Assembly: GCF_947632445.1 (NCBI RefSeq)
Contig: NZ_CANRPM010000014.1
Location: forward strand, 1-57,806
Length of the DNA stretch: 57,806 nucleotides
Reading direction: 5' to 3'
From: an uncultured Bacteroides sp.
GTDB lineage: Bacteria > Bacteroidota > Bacteroidia > Bacteroidales > Bacteroidaceae
Under the pieces are notes generated by a model. It worked only from the letters and a program-made list of their open reading frames with translations. It was not told the origin of the DNA and did not search any database. Each line of letters opens with the position of its first letter. Within the stretch, counting starts at the first letter, position 1. This document shows positions 18,694 through 28,378 of the stretch, one piece after another. The translations under genes were made by a program, and so were the position numbers.

Positions 18694-19518
18694 TTAACCC
18701 CTTTGTCTCTTCAGATAAGCGATGCAGAGGCTTTTCCCCGTCTTGCATACAGCATAGATAAGGATGGAGAAGAAGATGATGGACGCTCCTGACGGCACGT
18801 TCAGATAGGACGATAACAGCAGACCGCCCAGACAACTGAGATAGCCGATGGCGATGGATAGCCAGATAATGCGGTGGAACCGGTGGGAGAAGAGATTGGC
18901 CGTCATTTGGGGGATGGTAAGTAGCGAGATGACCAGCACGATACCCACCATGCGCAGGCAGGCCACAATAGTCAGGGCGATGAACAGCATCAGGACATAT
19001 TCAAAGCACTCTACAGGCAGGCCTTGTGAACGGGCAAACTCACGGTCGAACGCGATGCTGACAATCGGGTGCAGGTAAAGGCTGAAGAATACAGCTAAGA
19101 TAGCCGATAATACCCCTAACAGAGCGATATCACTGCCCGTAATGGTCAGGATGTTGCCGAAGAGATAGGCTGAAAGGTCGGGTGCAAAGCCCGGCGACAG
19201 GAAGGTAAACATAATGCCCAATGCCATCCCCAGTGTCCAGAATACGGCAATGGCCGAATCCTCACGCATGTCTTTCCGTTTGCTGAGCCATTCCACGCCG
19301 AAAGCCGACAATACGGCAAACACGGCAGCAGAGAGGATGGGCGAGATACCCGTGTACAGTCCTAGTCCGATACCGCCGAACGAGGCATGCGTCAGTCCGC
19401 CGCTGATGAATACCAGTCGCCGCGTCACGATGTACGTGCCCACCATTCCGCAGGCAATGCTTGCCAGCAGACTGCCCAGCAGAGCGTGCTGGAAAAATGT
19501 ATATTGTAACAGGTCCAT
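18694..19518 (-). CDS. Metal ABC transporter permease, ZnuB/TroC family
   Basis: A 274-aa integral membrane protein with about eight hydrophobic segments. Family signatures are TYIVTRRLVFISGGLTHASFGGIGLG near the N-terminus and VACLRMVGIVLVISLLTIPQMTA. Such permeases import zinc, manganese or iron with a cognate ATPase and a solute-binding protein. Neither partner is encoded next to it, so it must pair with components elsewhere. It follows a small membrane-anchored gene on the same strand after 88 nt. Confidence 0.88.
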   Translation of the reverse strand: MDLLQYTFFQHALLGSLLASIACGMVGTYIVTRRLVFISGGLTHASFGGIGLGLYTGISPILSAAVFAVLSAFGVEWLSKRKDMREDSAIAVFWTLGMALGIMFTFLSPGFAPDLSAYLFGNILTITGSDIALLGVLSAILAVFFSLYLHPIVSIAFDREFARSQGLPVECFEYVLMLFIALTIVACLRMVGIVLVISLLTIPQMTANLFSHRFHRIIWLSIAIGYLSCLGGLLLSSYLNVPSGASIIFFSILIYAVCKTGKSLCIAYLKRQRG

Positions 19519-19606
19519 GTCTCTTAGTGGTTAATAGTCGTTTGTTAGCGGTTAGTGATGAATGGTTTGTATCGACTTCTAATTCTTTTATCTCCTCTGC
19601 TACTAC

Positions 19607-20041
19607 CTATTTCTTCTTATGCGGATTGGCTCTCAATTCCCCGACAACGAGAAACACTTCGTCTTTCAGGCTGTCCGGCAGGGCAATACCGCGAAGTTGC
19701 AGGCTGCGTACCCAGCCGGCTACGTCCTCGGCTTGCATAGTGTAGAACACGTTGTGGAACTCCTCTTCCTGTTCAGATGTATAAGCATCGCTGGCCGTGC
19801 CGGTGTACTGATCCAGCTCTTCGTCATCGTAGTATTCTATTTTCTTGCTGACGGCAGCCAGGAGACTCTCCTTTTCGCACACTTCGTGCTGCCCGCAACA
19901 TTCCGAGTCCACTTGTACGGTTTCGGGCATAGCTTCCAGTTCGCCGCTTTCCACCTGTTTGCGCAAGTTGCGGTTGCGTATTACTCCGGCTACGGCTGCC
20001 ACCACGGCCAGAACCATCAGACTAACGATCAGTATCCACAT
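19607..20041 (-). CDS. Membrane-anchored conserved protein of unknown function
   Basis: A 144-aa protein with an N-terminal transmembrane helix (ILIVSLMVLAVVAAVAGVI), then a cytoplasmic-type acidic region. It contains DSECCGQHEVCEK, a cysteine/histidine cluster that could bind metal, and an ordered C-terminal part (EFHNVFYTMQAEDVAGWVRSL, PDSLKDEVFLVVGELR). Adjacent to a metal transporter permease on the same strand, which together with the CCGQHEVC cluster hints at a metal-related role; this is inference only. Confidence 0.75.
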   Translation of the reverse strand: MWILIVSLMVLAVVAAVAGVIRNRNLRKQVESGELEAMPETVQVDSECCGQHEVCEKESLLAAVSKKIEYYDDEELDQYTGTASDAYTSEQEEEFHNVFYTMQAEDVAGWVRSLQLRGIALPDSLKDEVFLVVGELRANPHKKK

Positions 20042-20126
20042 ACCTTATTTATATATAGCCTTGCAAAGATACACAGAATTTAGCAGGATGCGGCAGGATG
20101 TCCTTAAAAAAGCGGAAACAGACTGT

Positions 20127-21368
20127 TTATCGACTTCCGGGATATTCCGTGAGGCGAAATCCCGCCGCTTGCAGGTCGTTCCAGTAGCTGGGGTAAGATT
20201 TACTTACTACCTGCGGCTCGTTGATGCGGATAGCGGGGCGAACGAGGCAGACTGGGGCGAAAGCCATTGCCATACGGTGGTCTTCGTAGGTGTCGATGCC
20301 GGGTTGTTCGTCAGCAGGGCAGCGTCCACCATCCCACCACAAGATGCTGTCTTGCCCGGCATGTACCACATAACCTAACTTCCGCAGTTCGGTGATGAGG
20401 GCACAGATACGGTCGGTTTCCTTGATCTTAAGGCTTTGCAAACCCGTGAAACGGAAGGGGACGTCCATCAGACAACAGGTTACGACGAATGTTTGAGCCA
20501 AGTCGGGGATGTCCACCATATCTGCGTCCAAACGTGCAACGGATTGTCCCTGCTTACGGAGCTTCACGCCCTGCGGGATATATTCCGTCTGCACGCCCAA
20601 TCGGGCAAAGAGTTCGGCACCACGACTGTCGCCCTGCGCACTGTGAGCAAAGAGTCCTAACAGTTCTACCTCAGGGGATCCGTCCGCTAAGGCTGTCATC
20701 TGATACCAGTAGGAGGCTGCGCTCCAATCACTTTCCACACGGAAAGGTGTGTCGTGGTAACCGCCGGGTTCCACAGTTATACTGCTGTCCGATGTCCATC
20801 CGGCCTGCGCACCGAAGTCGTGCATCAGTTGCAATGTCAGATTGATATAGGGGCGTGAGATGATATTTCCCTTCAGTTGCAACTTTAGTCCTGTGGGTAG
20901 TACGGCACCTATCATCAACAGGGCTGATATGTATTGTGAACTTACATCTCCAGCCAACTCTATTTCACTGCCCGTCAGCTGAGTGCCATTGATACGCAGA
21001 GGTGGGAAGCCTTCATTGCCGGCATACTCGATGTGTGCGCCCAATGTACGCAGGGCGTCTACCAGAATACGGATGGGGCGCTGTTGCATACGTTCCGTGC
21101 CGGTAATGAGGTGCGTGCCTGCCGTCACACTCAGATAAGCCGTGAGGAAACGCATGGCTGTACCCGCGGCGTGAATATCTATTACATCGGGCATGTTGTC
21201 CAGGGCGTGTATCATAACCTGCGTGTCGTCGCAGTCGCTTAGGTTCTCGGGGCATGTATTGCCTCCCGACAGAGCATGTAGGATGAGCGCGCGGTTGCTG
21301 ATGCTTTTCGAGGCAGGCAGTTGTATAGCAGCGTGAAGCGAAGAGGGGGCATTGAGTAGGTATTGCAT
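20127..21368 (-). CDS. aroA: 3-phosphoshikimate 1-carboxyvinyltransferase (EPSP synthase)
   Basis: A 413-aa enzyme of the shikimate pathway that transfers enolpyruvyl from PEP to shikimate-3-phosphate. Signatures are LPASKSISNRALIL near the N-terminus, AAGTAMRFLTAYLS, LKIKETDRICALITEL and TYEDHRMAMAFA. The start at 21368 (MQYLLNAPSS) fits the family N-terminus; the longer frame adds no conserved residues. Two same-strand genes follow. Confidence 0.93.
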   Translation of the reverse strand: MQYLLNAPSSLHAAIQLPASKSISNRALILHALSGGNTCPENLSDCDDTQVMIHALDNMPDVIDIHAAGTAMRFLTAYLSVTAGTHLITGTERMQQRPIRILVDALRTLGAHIEYAGNEGFPPLRINGTQLTGSEIELAGDVSSQYISALLMIGAVLPTGLKLQLKGNIISRPYINLTLQLMHDFGAQAGWTSDSSITVEPGGYHDTPFRVESDWSAASYWYQMTALADGSPEVELLGLFAHSAQGDSRGAELFARLGVQTEYIPQGVKLRKQGQSVARLDADMVDIPDLAQTFVVTCCLMDVPFRFTGLQSLKIKETDRICALITELRKLGYVVHAGQDSILWWDGGRCPADEQPGIDTYEDHRMAMAFAPVCLVRPAIRINEPQVVSKSYPSYWNDLQAAGFRLTEYPGSR

Positions 21369-21624
21369 GTGTGATAGGTATTTCAATCTGCAGACAAAGA
21401 TAAGCAATTCCCATGAAGCCTGCAACCAAATGTTTCGTGGGATTGTTGTATGGCTTCAATACTTTCTTATATACTTCGTAGAAATTTACATCAATTCAGA
21501 TAAATATTCCATTTTCCTTTTCTTCCGTTTCTCTTTACTTTGCAGTTGGAAATAAGGTGGCTTTTGCTACAAAGCTACATGAATGTGGTTGGTGATAAAA
21601 GAATATATTAAGCATAAATAAATT

Positions 21625-24600
21625 ATGGAAGCAATAACAGAATATCTGACTCGAAGTACTGTAAATACTTCGGAAGTAAAGGCTTGGGAAGAAGTTGTAA
21701 TGCTGCCTACTTACGGAATTGGCAAGGAGGAAAAGAATCCGATCTTTCTCGAAAAGCGTGTATATCAAGGCAGCTCGGGTGCGGTCTATCCCTATCCGGT
21801 AGTGGAAAAGATAGAAGATGAGAAACACGATCGTCCTTGGCGAGCTTTCTTTATTGAAAATGAGTATATCAAGGTGATGATTTTACCCGAACTGGGCGGA
21901 CGCATCCAGATGGCGTATGATAAAGTAAAGAAACGTCATTTCGTCTATTATAATCAGGTCATCAAGCCTGCATTAGTTGGTCTGACCGGCCCTTGGATTT
22001 CGGGAGGAATCGAATTCAACTGGCCTCAGCACCATCGTCCCAGCACCTATTTGCCGACCGATTGCATGATTGAGGAGTTCCCGGACGGCAGTAAGACAGT
22101 GTGGTGTAGTGAAGTGGAACGTATGTCCCGGACGAAAGGCATGGCAGGTTTTACACTTTATCCAGGAAAGGCTTATATTGAAGTCAAAGCAAAGGTGTAC
22201 AACCGTACTCCTTTCCCGCAGACCTTCCTATGGTGGGCAAATCCGGCCGTTGTAGTGAACAAGGATTACTATTCGGTATTTCCACCCGATGTGAATGCCG
22301 TCTTCGATCATGGCAAGCGGGCAGTGTCAAGTTTTCCGATTGCGACCGGCGAATATTACAAAGTAGACTATTCGGCCGGTGTGGATATTTCCCGTTACAA
22401 GAATATTCCCGTTCCGACATCTTATATGGCTATCAATTCGAAATATGACTTTGTCGGAGGTTATGAAGAGCATATCGAAGCCGGACTACTTCATGTGGCG
22501 GATCACCATGTGAATGCCGGTAAGAAGCAATGGACGTGGGGAAACGGAGACTTCGGACAGGCTTGGGATCGTAATCTAACCGATGAAGACGGGCCTTATA
22601 TTGAATTGATGACCGGCATGTATTGTGACAATCAGCCGGACTTCACCTGGCTTCAGCCTTACGAGGAGAAGTCATGGGTGCAATATTTCATGCCTTATCA
22701 AAAAGTCGGACTGGTGAAAAATGCAACACGTGATGCTTTAATCAACCTGCTTCCGGCAGAAGACGGTCGGATGAAGGTTATTCTTTATACAACAGCGGCC
22801 CATTGTGAGGTACGGGTTATGCTGACCAACGAGAAAACCGGGAAAATCTATTTGGACACACTAACTTCAGTTTCACCTGAGAATGCTTATATGCAGACGG
22901 TGGCATGCGATACACAAAAAACAGAAGACCTGAAACTAAGAGTACTCGATGAACTGGGGAAAGTTATGGTAAGCTATCAGGCAGACGAACCCGAAATCCG
23001 GCCGATACCTGAGCCTGCCAAGGCGGCACTTGCTCCCAAGCAAATATCAAGCATGGAACAACTTTTCCTGACCGGCCATCATCTGGAACAGTATCGTCAT
23101 GCTACATATCAGCCTATGGATTATTACATGGAGGCTTTGAGTCGCGATGAGGGTGATATTCGTTGTAACAATGCTGTAGGCTTGCTGCTGATGCGTCGTG
23201 GACGTTTTGCAGAAGCACAGCGTTATTTTGACCGTGCCATCAAGACGCAGACAGAACGCAATCCGAACCCTTATGACGGTGAACCGTATTATAACCTGGG
23301 GTGGAGCAAGAAAATGCAGGGTAACATAGACGGCGCCTATGATGCTTTCTTCAAAGCTACCTGGAACGCAGCTTGGCAGGATGCCGGTTATATGGGACTG
23401 GTTCAAATCGACATGATTCGTAGGGATTATGAAAACGGATTGGAGCATATAGACCGTTCGCTTTATCGCAATTGGTTGAACCATAAGGGAAGGCAGTTAA
23501 AGGTATCCTTCTTGCGTAAGACGGGCGATTATACCCGCGCAATGGCTTTGATAAATGAATCCTTGTCGATGGATCGTTTCAATATGGGATGCCGTTTTGA
23601 AGCCTATTTGATAAAAAAACGGCTGGGTGAGCTGGAAGAGGCAGCGGCCGTGAAGGAAGAAATGAAGACGTTGATGCGAGGTGCTGTCCATAGTTATATG
23701 GAGTATGCCATTGACTATGCCTCGGCCGGCATGTACGATGAGGCCTTGCAACTGCTTTCTTTCGTAACGGAAGGTGCAGAGGATACGTATCCGATGATAT
23801 ACTATGCATTGGGTTACTTCTCTTCAAAGGCAGGCAAGAAGGAGGATGCATCGGCTTACTATCAGAAAGCAGAACAGATGTGCCCGGATTATTGTTTCCC
23901 CAATAAGTTGGAAGAAGTATTGATGTTGCAGGATGCCATGGCCTTAAACCCGACAGGAGCCAAGGCTCCCTATTATTTGGGTAATTTCCATTATGCCGTT
24001 CGTTGTTACGAAGATGCTGTGGCATGTTGGGAAAAGTCGGCTGCTTTCGACGACCGCTTCCCGACGGTACTGCGTAATCTTTCTTTGGCTTATTATAACA
24101 AACAGCATAATTCTCAGAAGGCATTAGCCGCGTTGGAGAAAGCTTACAATCTCGATACGACTGATGCACGTATCCTGATGGAACTTGACCAGTTATACAA
24201 GAAACTTCGTTATCCGCATCGTCAGCGTCTGGATTTTCTGGAAGCTCATGCGAACGAAGTGGAACAACGCGATGATTTGTGCATCGAACGTATCACACTT
24301 TATAACCAGCTGGGTGAGTATCAGAAAGCTTACAACCTGATTAATTCGCGCAAGTTCCATCCGTGGGAAGGGGGTGAAGGTAAAGTGACGAGCCAGTATG
24401 TGTTCTGCCGTGTGGAATTGGCTAAGCAAGCTTTGACAAAGCAACGTTTTGCCGATGCGATAAGATTGCTAAAGGAAACGGAAAAGTATCCTGAGAATCT
24501 GGGTGAAGGGAAGCTTTCGATGGCTGAAGAAAATGACATTCACTTTTGGCTGGGATGTGCTTACGAAGGATTAGGAGACATGGAACAGGCGAAAGCCTAC

Positions 24601-24990
24601 TTTGAACGGGCGACCAAGGGATCGGCTGAACCGGCTATCGCATTTTTCTATAACGATCAACAACCGGACAAGATTTTCTATCAGGGACTGGCTTGGCGCA
24701 AACTGGGTGAGGAAGACAAGGCACGCAGTCGTTTCAATCGTCTCATCAAGCATGGTGAGAAACATCTGTTCGATAAAGTCAAAATCGACTATTTTGCTGT
24801 TTCACTTCCCGATCTGCTGATATGGGATGACGATCTGAATGTGCGCAATCTCATTCACTGCAATCTGGTGATGGGATTGGGCTATTTAGGACTGGGCGAT
24901 AAAGAACAGGCCCGTAAGTTTCTGTCTGAAGTGATACGCCTTGACATTAATCATCAGGTAGGACAACAGTTGCTGAAAATGTGTGAATAA
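21625..24990 (+). CDS. DUF5107 domain protein with TPR repeats
   Basis: An 1121-aa protein without a signal peptide. The N-terminal third is DUF5107-like, a galactose-mutarotase-like beta fold (MILPELGGRIQMAYD, GPWISGGIEFNWPQHH, GQAWDRNLTDEDGPYIELMTG). From about residue 490 to the end it is made of tetratricopeptide helices (NAVGLLLMRRGRFAEAQRYF, YYNLGWSKKMQGNIDGAYDAF, MIYYALGYFSSKAGKKEDAS). These proteins occur in Bacteroidetes carbohydrate loci and probably bind or modify a sugar; the reaction is unknown. An AraC-type sugar-responsive regulator is convergent 14 nt downstream, supporting a glycan context. Confidence 0.85.
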   Translation: MEAITEYLTRSTVNTSEVKAWEEVVMLPTYGIGKEEKNPIFLEKRVYQGSSGAVYPYPVVEKIEDEKHDRPWRAFFIENEYIKVMILPELGGRIQMAYDKVKKRHFVYYNQVIKPALVGLTGPWISGGIEFNWPQHHRPSTYLPTDCMIEEFPDGSKTVWCSEVERMSRTKGMAGFTLYPGKAYIEVKAKVYNRTPFPQTFLWWANPAVVVNKDYYSVFPPDVNAVFDHGKRAVSSFPIATGEYYKVDYSAGVDISRYKNIPVPTSYMAINSKYDFVGGYEEHIEAGLLHVADHHVNAGKKQWTWGNGDFGQAWDRNLTDEDGPYIELMTGMYCDNQPDFTWLQPYEEKSWVQYFMPYQKVGLVKNATRDALINLLPAEDGRMKVILYTTAAHCEVRVMLTNEKTGKIYLDTLTSVSPENAYMQTVACDTQKTEDLKLRVLDELGKVMVSYQADEPEIRPIPEPAKAALAPKQISSMEQLFLTGHHLEQYRHATYQPMDYYMEALSRDEGDIRCNNAVGLLLMRRGRFAEAQRYFDRAIKTQTERNPNPYDGEPYYNLGWSKKMQGNIDGAYDAFFKATWNAAWQDAGYMGLVQIDMIRRDYENGLEHIDRSLYRNWLNHKGRQLKVSFLRKTGDYTRAMALINESLSMDRFNMGCRFEAYLIKKRLGELEEAAAVKEEMKTLMRGAVHSYMEYAIDYASAGMYDEALQLLSFVTEGAEDTYPMIYYALGYFSSKAGKKEDASAYYQKAEQMCPDYCFPNKLEEVLMLQDAMALNPTGAKAPYYLGNFHYAVRCYEDAVACWEKSAAFDDRFPTVLRNLSLAYYNKQHNSQKALAALEKAYNLDTTDARILMELDQLYKKLRYPHRQRLDFLEAHANEVEQRDDLCIERITLYNQLGEYQKAYNLINSRKFHPWEGGEGKVTSQYVFCRVELAKQALTKQRFADAIRLLKETEKYPENLGEGKLSMAEENDIHFWLGCAYEGLGDMEQAKAYFERATKGSAEPAIAFFYNDQQPDKIFYQGLAWRKLGEEDKARSRFNRLIKHGEKHLFDKVKIDYFAVSLPDLLIWDDDLNVRNLIHCNLVMGLGYLGLGDKEQARKFLSEVIRLDINHQVGQQLLKMCE

Positions 24991-25004
24991 TTTATATGCG
25001 GGTA

Positions 25005-25886
25005 TCATCCTTTCTTCTTCATCCGGTATTCTTTAGGAGACATGTGCATGTATTTACTGAATACCTTTGAGAAGTAGTAGGGATCGCTGAAGGATAGTTC
25101 GAAGGCTATTTCCTTAGCCTTCTTGTCCGTAAAGTCCAAGAGCTGGCATGCCTTCTGTATTTTCAGCTGGTTGAAATAGCTGACGGGAGACACTCCGGCT
25201 TTTTGGGTAAAGACAGTACTCAGGTAGGCGGGCGAATAGTTCACGCTCCGTGCGATGTCCTCCAGTGTGAGTTGCTTGTTCAGGTTGGCTTTCATGAAGT
25301 TGATAACCTTCTGCATGGTATCTTGTGTTTGTGGCTTGTTTATTTCCCTGAATTGAGAAATGTATCTGAAGCTTCCCAGCAAGTACCATAAGCAGAGGGT
25401 GATATATTCCAGATTTTCCATGCTGTATCCCATCTCCAGATTCACCAAGATTTCATTGAACAGGCGAATGCGATCGTCGAATCGGGCGGAAAGCGAGTCG
25501 TCAATATGGATGGTCCTATTGAACAGTTCGGCGAAAAGACCGCTTTTTTCACCGGCAAAATGCACCCAGTAGATACTCCATGGATGTTGAGCCGATGCGG
25601 CGTAAGTGTGCGGCGTACCGGCTTCGATGATGAAGAATTGGCCTTTTTTTATATAACACCGACCCTTCCCGATGTCATACCAGCCTTCTCCTTCGTAACA
25701 GTAGATCAGAATGTGCTGTTCGCTACCTTCCTCCCGTTGTCGATAGTGGTTTTCCGCATGGGGATAGTAGCCGATATCGGTCGGATAGAGCAGGCAGGTT
25801 ATGGGATTCTTTTGCACCTTGAGAAGAATCTCTTGAGGAATCACAATGGCCTTTTCATTGGGAAATCCGTCTTTTTTCCTTTCCAT
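25005..25886 (-). CDS. AraC family transcriptional regulator
   Basis: A 293-aa regulator. The N-terminal cupin sensor shows HILIYCYEGEGWYDIGKGRCYIKKGQFFIIEAGTPH, and the C-terminal pair of helix-turn-helix motifs shows LEDIARSVNYSPAYLSTVFTQKAGVSPVSYF and IAFELSFSDPYYFSKVFSKYMHMSPKEYR. Such proteins usually activate sugar-use genes on ligand binding. The convergent DUF5107/TPR gene is the most likely local target, but no binding site was identified. It follows lpxH on the same strand after 35 nt. Confidence 0.9.
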   Translation of the reverse strand: MERKKDGFPNEKAIVIPQEILLKVQKNPITCLLYPTDIGYYPHAENHYRQREEGSEQHILIYCYEGEGWYDIGKGRCYIKKGQFFIIEAGTPHTYAASAQHPWSIYWVHFAGEKSGLFAELFNRTIHIDDSLSARFDDRIRLFNEILVNLEMGYSMENLEYITLCLWYLLGSFRYISQFREINKPQTQDTMQKVINFMKANLNKQLTLEDIARSVNYSPAYLSTVFTQKAGVSPVSYFNQLKIQKACQLLDFTDKKAKEIAFELSFSDPYYFSKVFSKYMHMSPKEYRMKKKG

Positions 25887-25921
25887 AAGGATGTCAGCTT
25901 GTCAGACAACGTTCTTATCTG

Positions 25922-26686
25922 TCATGGTTTTGTTTCGCCTTCGATGTAGTTTTCCAAAAACAGATGTTCACCGTCGAACACGGCATACGAGAAACTGTTA
26001 ATCCAATCACCCAAAATGACGATACGCGATGAGACGTTCAGCATCAAATCCAACTCGATGTGGCGATGCCCGTAGATGAAAAAATTGATGTTCGGATGAC
26101 TCTTGAGGTAGTTTTTGGTATAGAGTACCAGCGGTTCGTTGTTCTCACCCATATAGTCAGGCTTCTTACCGTCCACCTGTTTCAGGCGGCTGTGCTTGGC
26201 CCATGTCAGTCCCAATTCTACACTCCAGCGGGGGTGAAGCGCAGCAAACAAGGTTTGCAACGTATGGCTATGGAAGGCGGCACGCAGGAACTTGAACTTG
26301 CGGTCAGGGTCGCCCAGCCCGTCGCCATGAGCCAAGTAGAACTCCTTGCCATGAATTTCTGTGGTCAGCGGCTCGCGGTGCAGGATGACGCCGCACTCCT
26401 TTGTCAGGTAGTTGCCGCACCAAATGTCATGGTTACCCGTAAAGAAGTGTATTTCCACTCCGAGGTCCGTCAGTTCGGACAGTTTGCCCAGAAAGCGTGT
26501 GTAGCCTTTGGGCACCACCAGCTTGAATTCGTACCAGAAGTCGAACATGTCGCCCAGCAGGTAGACGGCCGAAGCCTTGTGTTTGATGCTGTCCAGAAAG
26601 TTCACCAGCCGACGCTCTTGTGTACGTCTGTGCTCGATGGCACGCGAACCCAGATGGGCATCGGAGAGGAAATATACATTTTTCAT
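25922..26686 (-). CDS. lpxH: UDP-2,3-diacylglucosamine diphosphatase (LpxH-type)
   Basis: A 254-aa calcineurin-like metallophosphoesterase of lipid A synthesis that releases lipid X and UMP. Metal-binding motifs are DAHLGS, YLLGDMFDFW, TGNHDIW, LAHGDG and YGHRH, in the order of the LpxH family. It is slightly longer than E. coli LpxH, as usual in Bacteroidetes. It lies 18 nt after the TlpA-like lipoprotein gene on the same strand. Confidence 0.88.
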   Translation of the reverse strand: MKNVYFLSDAHLGSRAIEHRRTQERRLVNFLDSIKHKASAVYLLGDMFDFWYEFKLVVPKGYTRFLGKLSELTDLGVEIHFFTGNHDIWCGNYLTKECGVILHREPLTTEIHGKEFYLAHGDGLGDPDRKFKFLRAAFHSHTLQTLFAALHPRWSVELGLTWAKHSRLKQVDGKKPDYMGENNEPLVLYTKNYLKSHPNINFFIYGHRHIELDLMLNVSSRIVILGDWINSFSYAVFDGEHLFLENYIEGETKP

Positions 26687-26704
26687 AAGACATTTGTTAA
26701 GCTT

Positions 26705-27844
26705 TTATTTGAACAGTTCGTCCAAGTATTCATAGAAAGCGGGGTCTTCGCCTATCACAATCTTCGCCACCTTGCCTTCGGGGTCGATGACAATCTTTGT
26801 GGGATAACCCTGTATGCCATACTTCACCGTAATGTCTGCCTCGTCCGTATTGTACACGTGCAACCAGGGGAGTTCATACTTCTCTACCGTAGCTCTCCAT
26901 TTCTCTTCCGTATCGCGGCAGTCTACGCCGAGTATTTCCATCCGGTCTTTATACTTTTCGTAGTATTTCTTCATGTCGGGGATGCCCTTGATGCACCAGC
27001 CGCACCAGCTTCCCCAAAAGTCCAGCACGACATACTTACCGCGCAGGGACGACAAAGTGAGATCCTTGCCCTGAAGGTCTTTCAGCGTAAAGTCGGGGGC
27101 TACGACGCCTTCCACCATGTTCTTGCGTGCTTCTTCGCGTGCTTCTTTTTCTTGCTGGGCATTGTACATGGCCTGATAAACAGGTGCCATGACACCAGAT
27201 TTGGCTTTTTCACCGATGAGCGGCAACAATTCTTTGGCGTCGTTTTGTAATCCTATTATTAAGTAGACAGAGAGGTCGTCATCGGGATGCTGGCGGATAT
27301 AGTCTCTTTTCACTTCCTGCATTTTTCCCAAAACGGGGGAATAGACATTTTGGTAAATGTAATAGATGCTGTCCTGTGCTACTCCGGCCTTTTGCTTAGT
27401 GGTAAGCACATTGGCAATAGAGTCTAACTGTATCATATAAGGTTGGCATTGATCTTTTACAGTTTGCCAAGCCGCATGAAATTCGTTTCCGGTCAGTGTA
27501 TAGTCGTACGGATCGGCCGAACCGTTTACTTGCACCGTTTCGCTAGGGAATGCTACTATTGTCGCTATGGATGTTGCGAGCTCGCCCGATGCAAGGGGCT
27601 GGAGATAAGCAACTGTAGGAGTGCTGTCGTTGGCGAGGGACAAGGTAAATTTGCCTTGTTGCAGAAGGATGGTGTCTTTTTGCATGGTTCGGTGGTTCAG
27701 GTCTGTCAACGGACAATGCGATACAATCAGGGTGTCACTCTCCACGCCGGTCAGCGTGCCGGTGATGGTCGTTTGTTTCTGTGCAGATTGGCAGGCGCAG
27801 AACAGTGCCGCGCAGGCTAGCAGGTTAAATTGTTTCTTGTTCAT
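26705..27844 (-). CDS. TlpA-like thioredoxin-fold lipoprotein with DUF4369-like N-terminus
   Basis: A 379-aa exported protein. The signal peptide ends in a lipobox (CAALFCAC), so it is probably membrane-anchored. Residues 25-120 resemble DUF4369 (TGTLTGVESDTLIVSH, DTILLQQGKFTLSL). The C-terminal TlpA/AhpC-type domain has VAPDFTLKDLQGKDLTLSSLRGKYVVLDFWGSWCGWCIKGIPDM, here split by its redox site WCGWC, and the cis-proline loop GIQGYPT. It probably reduces or transfers thiols in the periplasm. It heads a unit with lpxH and the AraC regulator. Confidence 0.88.
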   Translation of the reverse strand: MNKKQFNLLACAALFCACQSAQKQTTITGTLTGVESDTLIVSHCPLTDLNHRTMQKDTILLQQGKFTLSLANDSTPTVAYLQPLASGELATSIATIVAFPSETVQVNGSADPYDYTLTGNEFHAAWQTVKDQCQPYMIQLDSIANVLTTKQKAGVAQDSIYYIYQNVYSPVLGKMQEVKRDYIRQHPDDDLSVYLIIGLQNDAKELLPLIGEKAKSGVMAPVYQAMYNAQQEKEAREEARKNMVEGVVAPDFTLKDLQGKDLTLSSLRGKYVVLDFWGSWCGWCIKGIPDMKKYYEKYKDRMEILGVDCRDTEEKWRATVEKYELPWLHVYNTDEADITVKYGIQGYPTKIVIDPEGKVAKIVIGEDPAFYEYLDELFK

Positions 27845-27981
27845 TTTTTTATGTTTTTACGTTAATAAATAAATTTCGTTAGTCATTTAAAACTATCGTT
27901 TTGCATTTCTCAATCCGTATGGGCGGGCGATAAACTTCCTTCAACTTCTGCAAGTTTCGCAGGGTGCAAATCTTGGTTCCG

Positions 27982-28293
27982 TTATAAGAAGCCCAGTTCC
28001 AGTTTGGCCTCCTCACTCATCATGTCCTTATCCCATTCGGGTTCGAAGACCAGATTGATGGTGGCCGAGACTACACCTTCGATACTTTCTATCTTTTGGC
28101 GGATATCCTCCATGATGAAGTCTGCCGCCGGGCAGTTGGGTGCCGTCAGTGTCATGTCGATGCTGACATTGAAGTCGTCCGCCACGTCAATCTTGTAAAT
28201 CAGGCCCAGGTCATATACGTTTACAGGGATTTCGGGGTCGTACACGGTCTTGAGCATCGCCACAATCTTTTCTTCTATCTCAAATTTGGTCAT
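27982..28293 (-). CDS. MIP18/DUF59 metal-sulfur cluster assembly factor
   Basis: A 103-aa protein of the DUF59 (SufT-like) family. It shows VYDPEIPVNVYDLGLIY at the N-terminus, then MTLTAPNCPAADFI with the conserved cysteine, and EGVVSATINLVFEPEW. These proteins help mature Fe-S proteins in the cytoplasm. It is 85 nt after upp on the same strand; no suf operon is nearby. Confidence 0.9.
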   Translation of the reverse strand: MTKFEIEEKIVAMLKTVYDPEIPVNVYDLGLIYKIDVADDFNVSIDMTLTAPNCPAADFIMEDIRQKIESIEGVVSATINLVFEPEWDKDMMSEEAKLELGFL

Positions 28294-28378
28294 AATCCTG
28301 CAAATCTTGTTTCAAGAGCAAAGCTACACTTTTTTTTATGAAATCACAAAAGATAAAGTGACTACTCCCGAATAGCCG

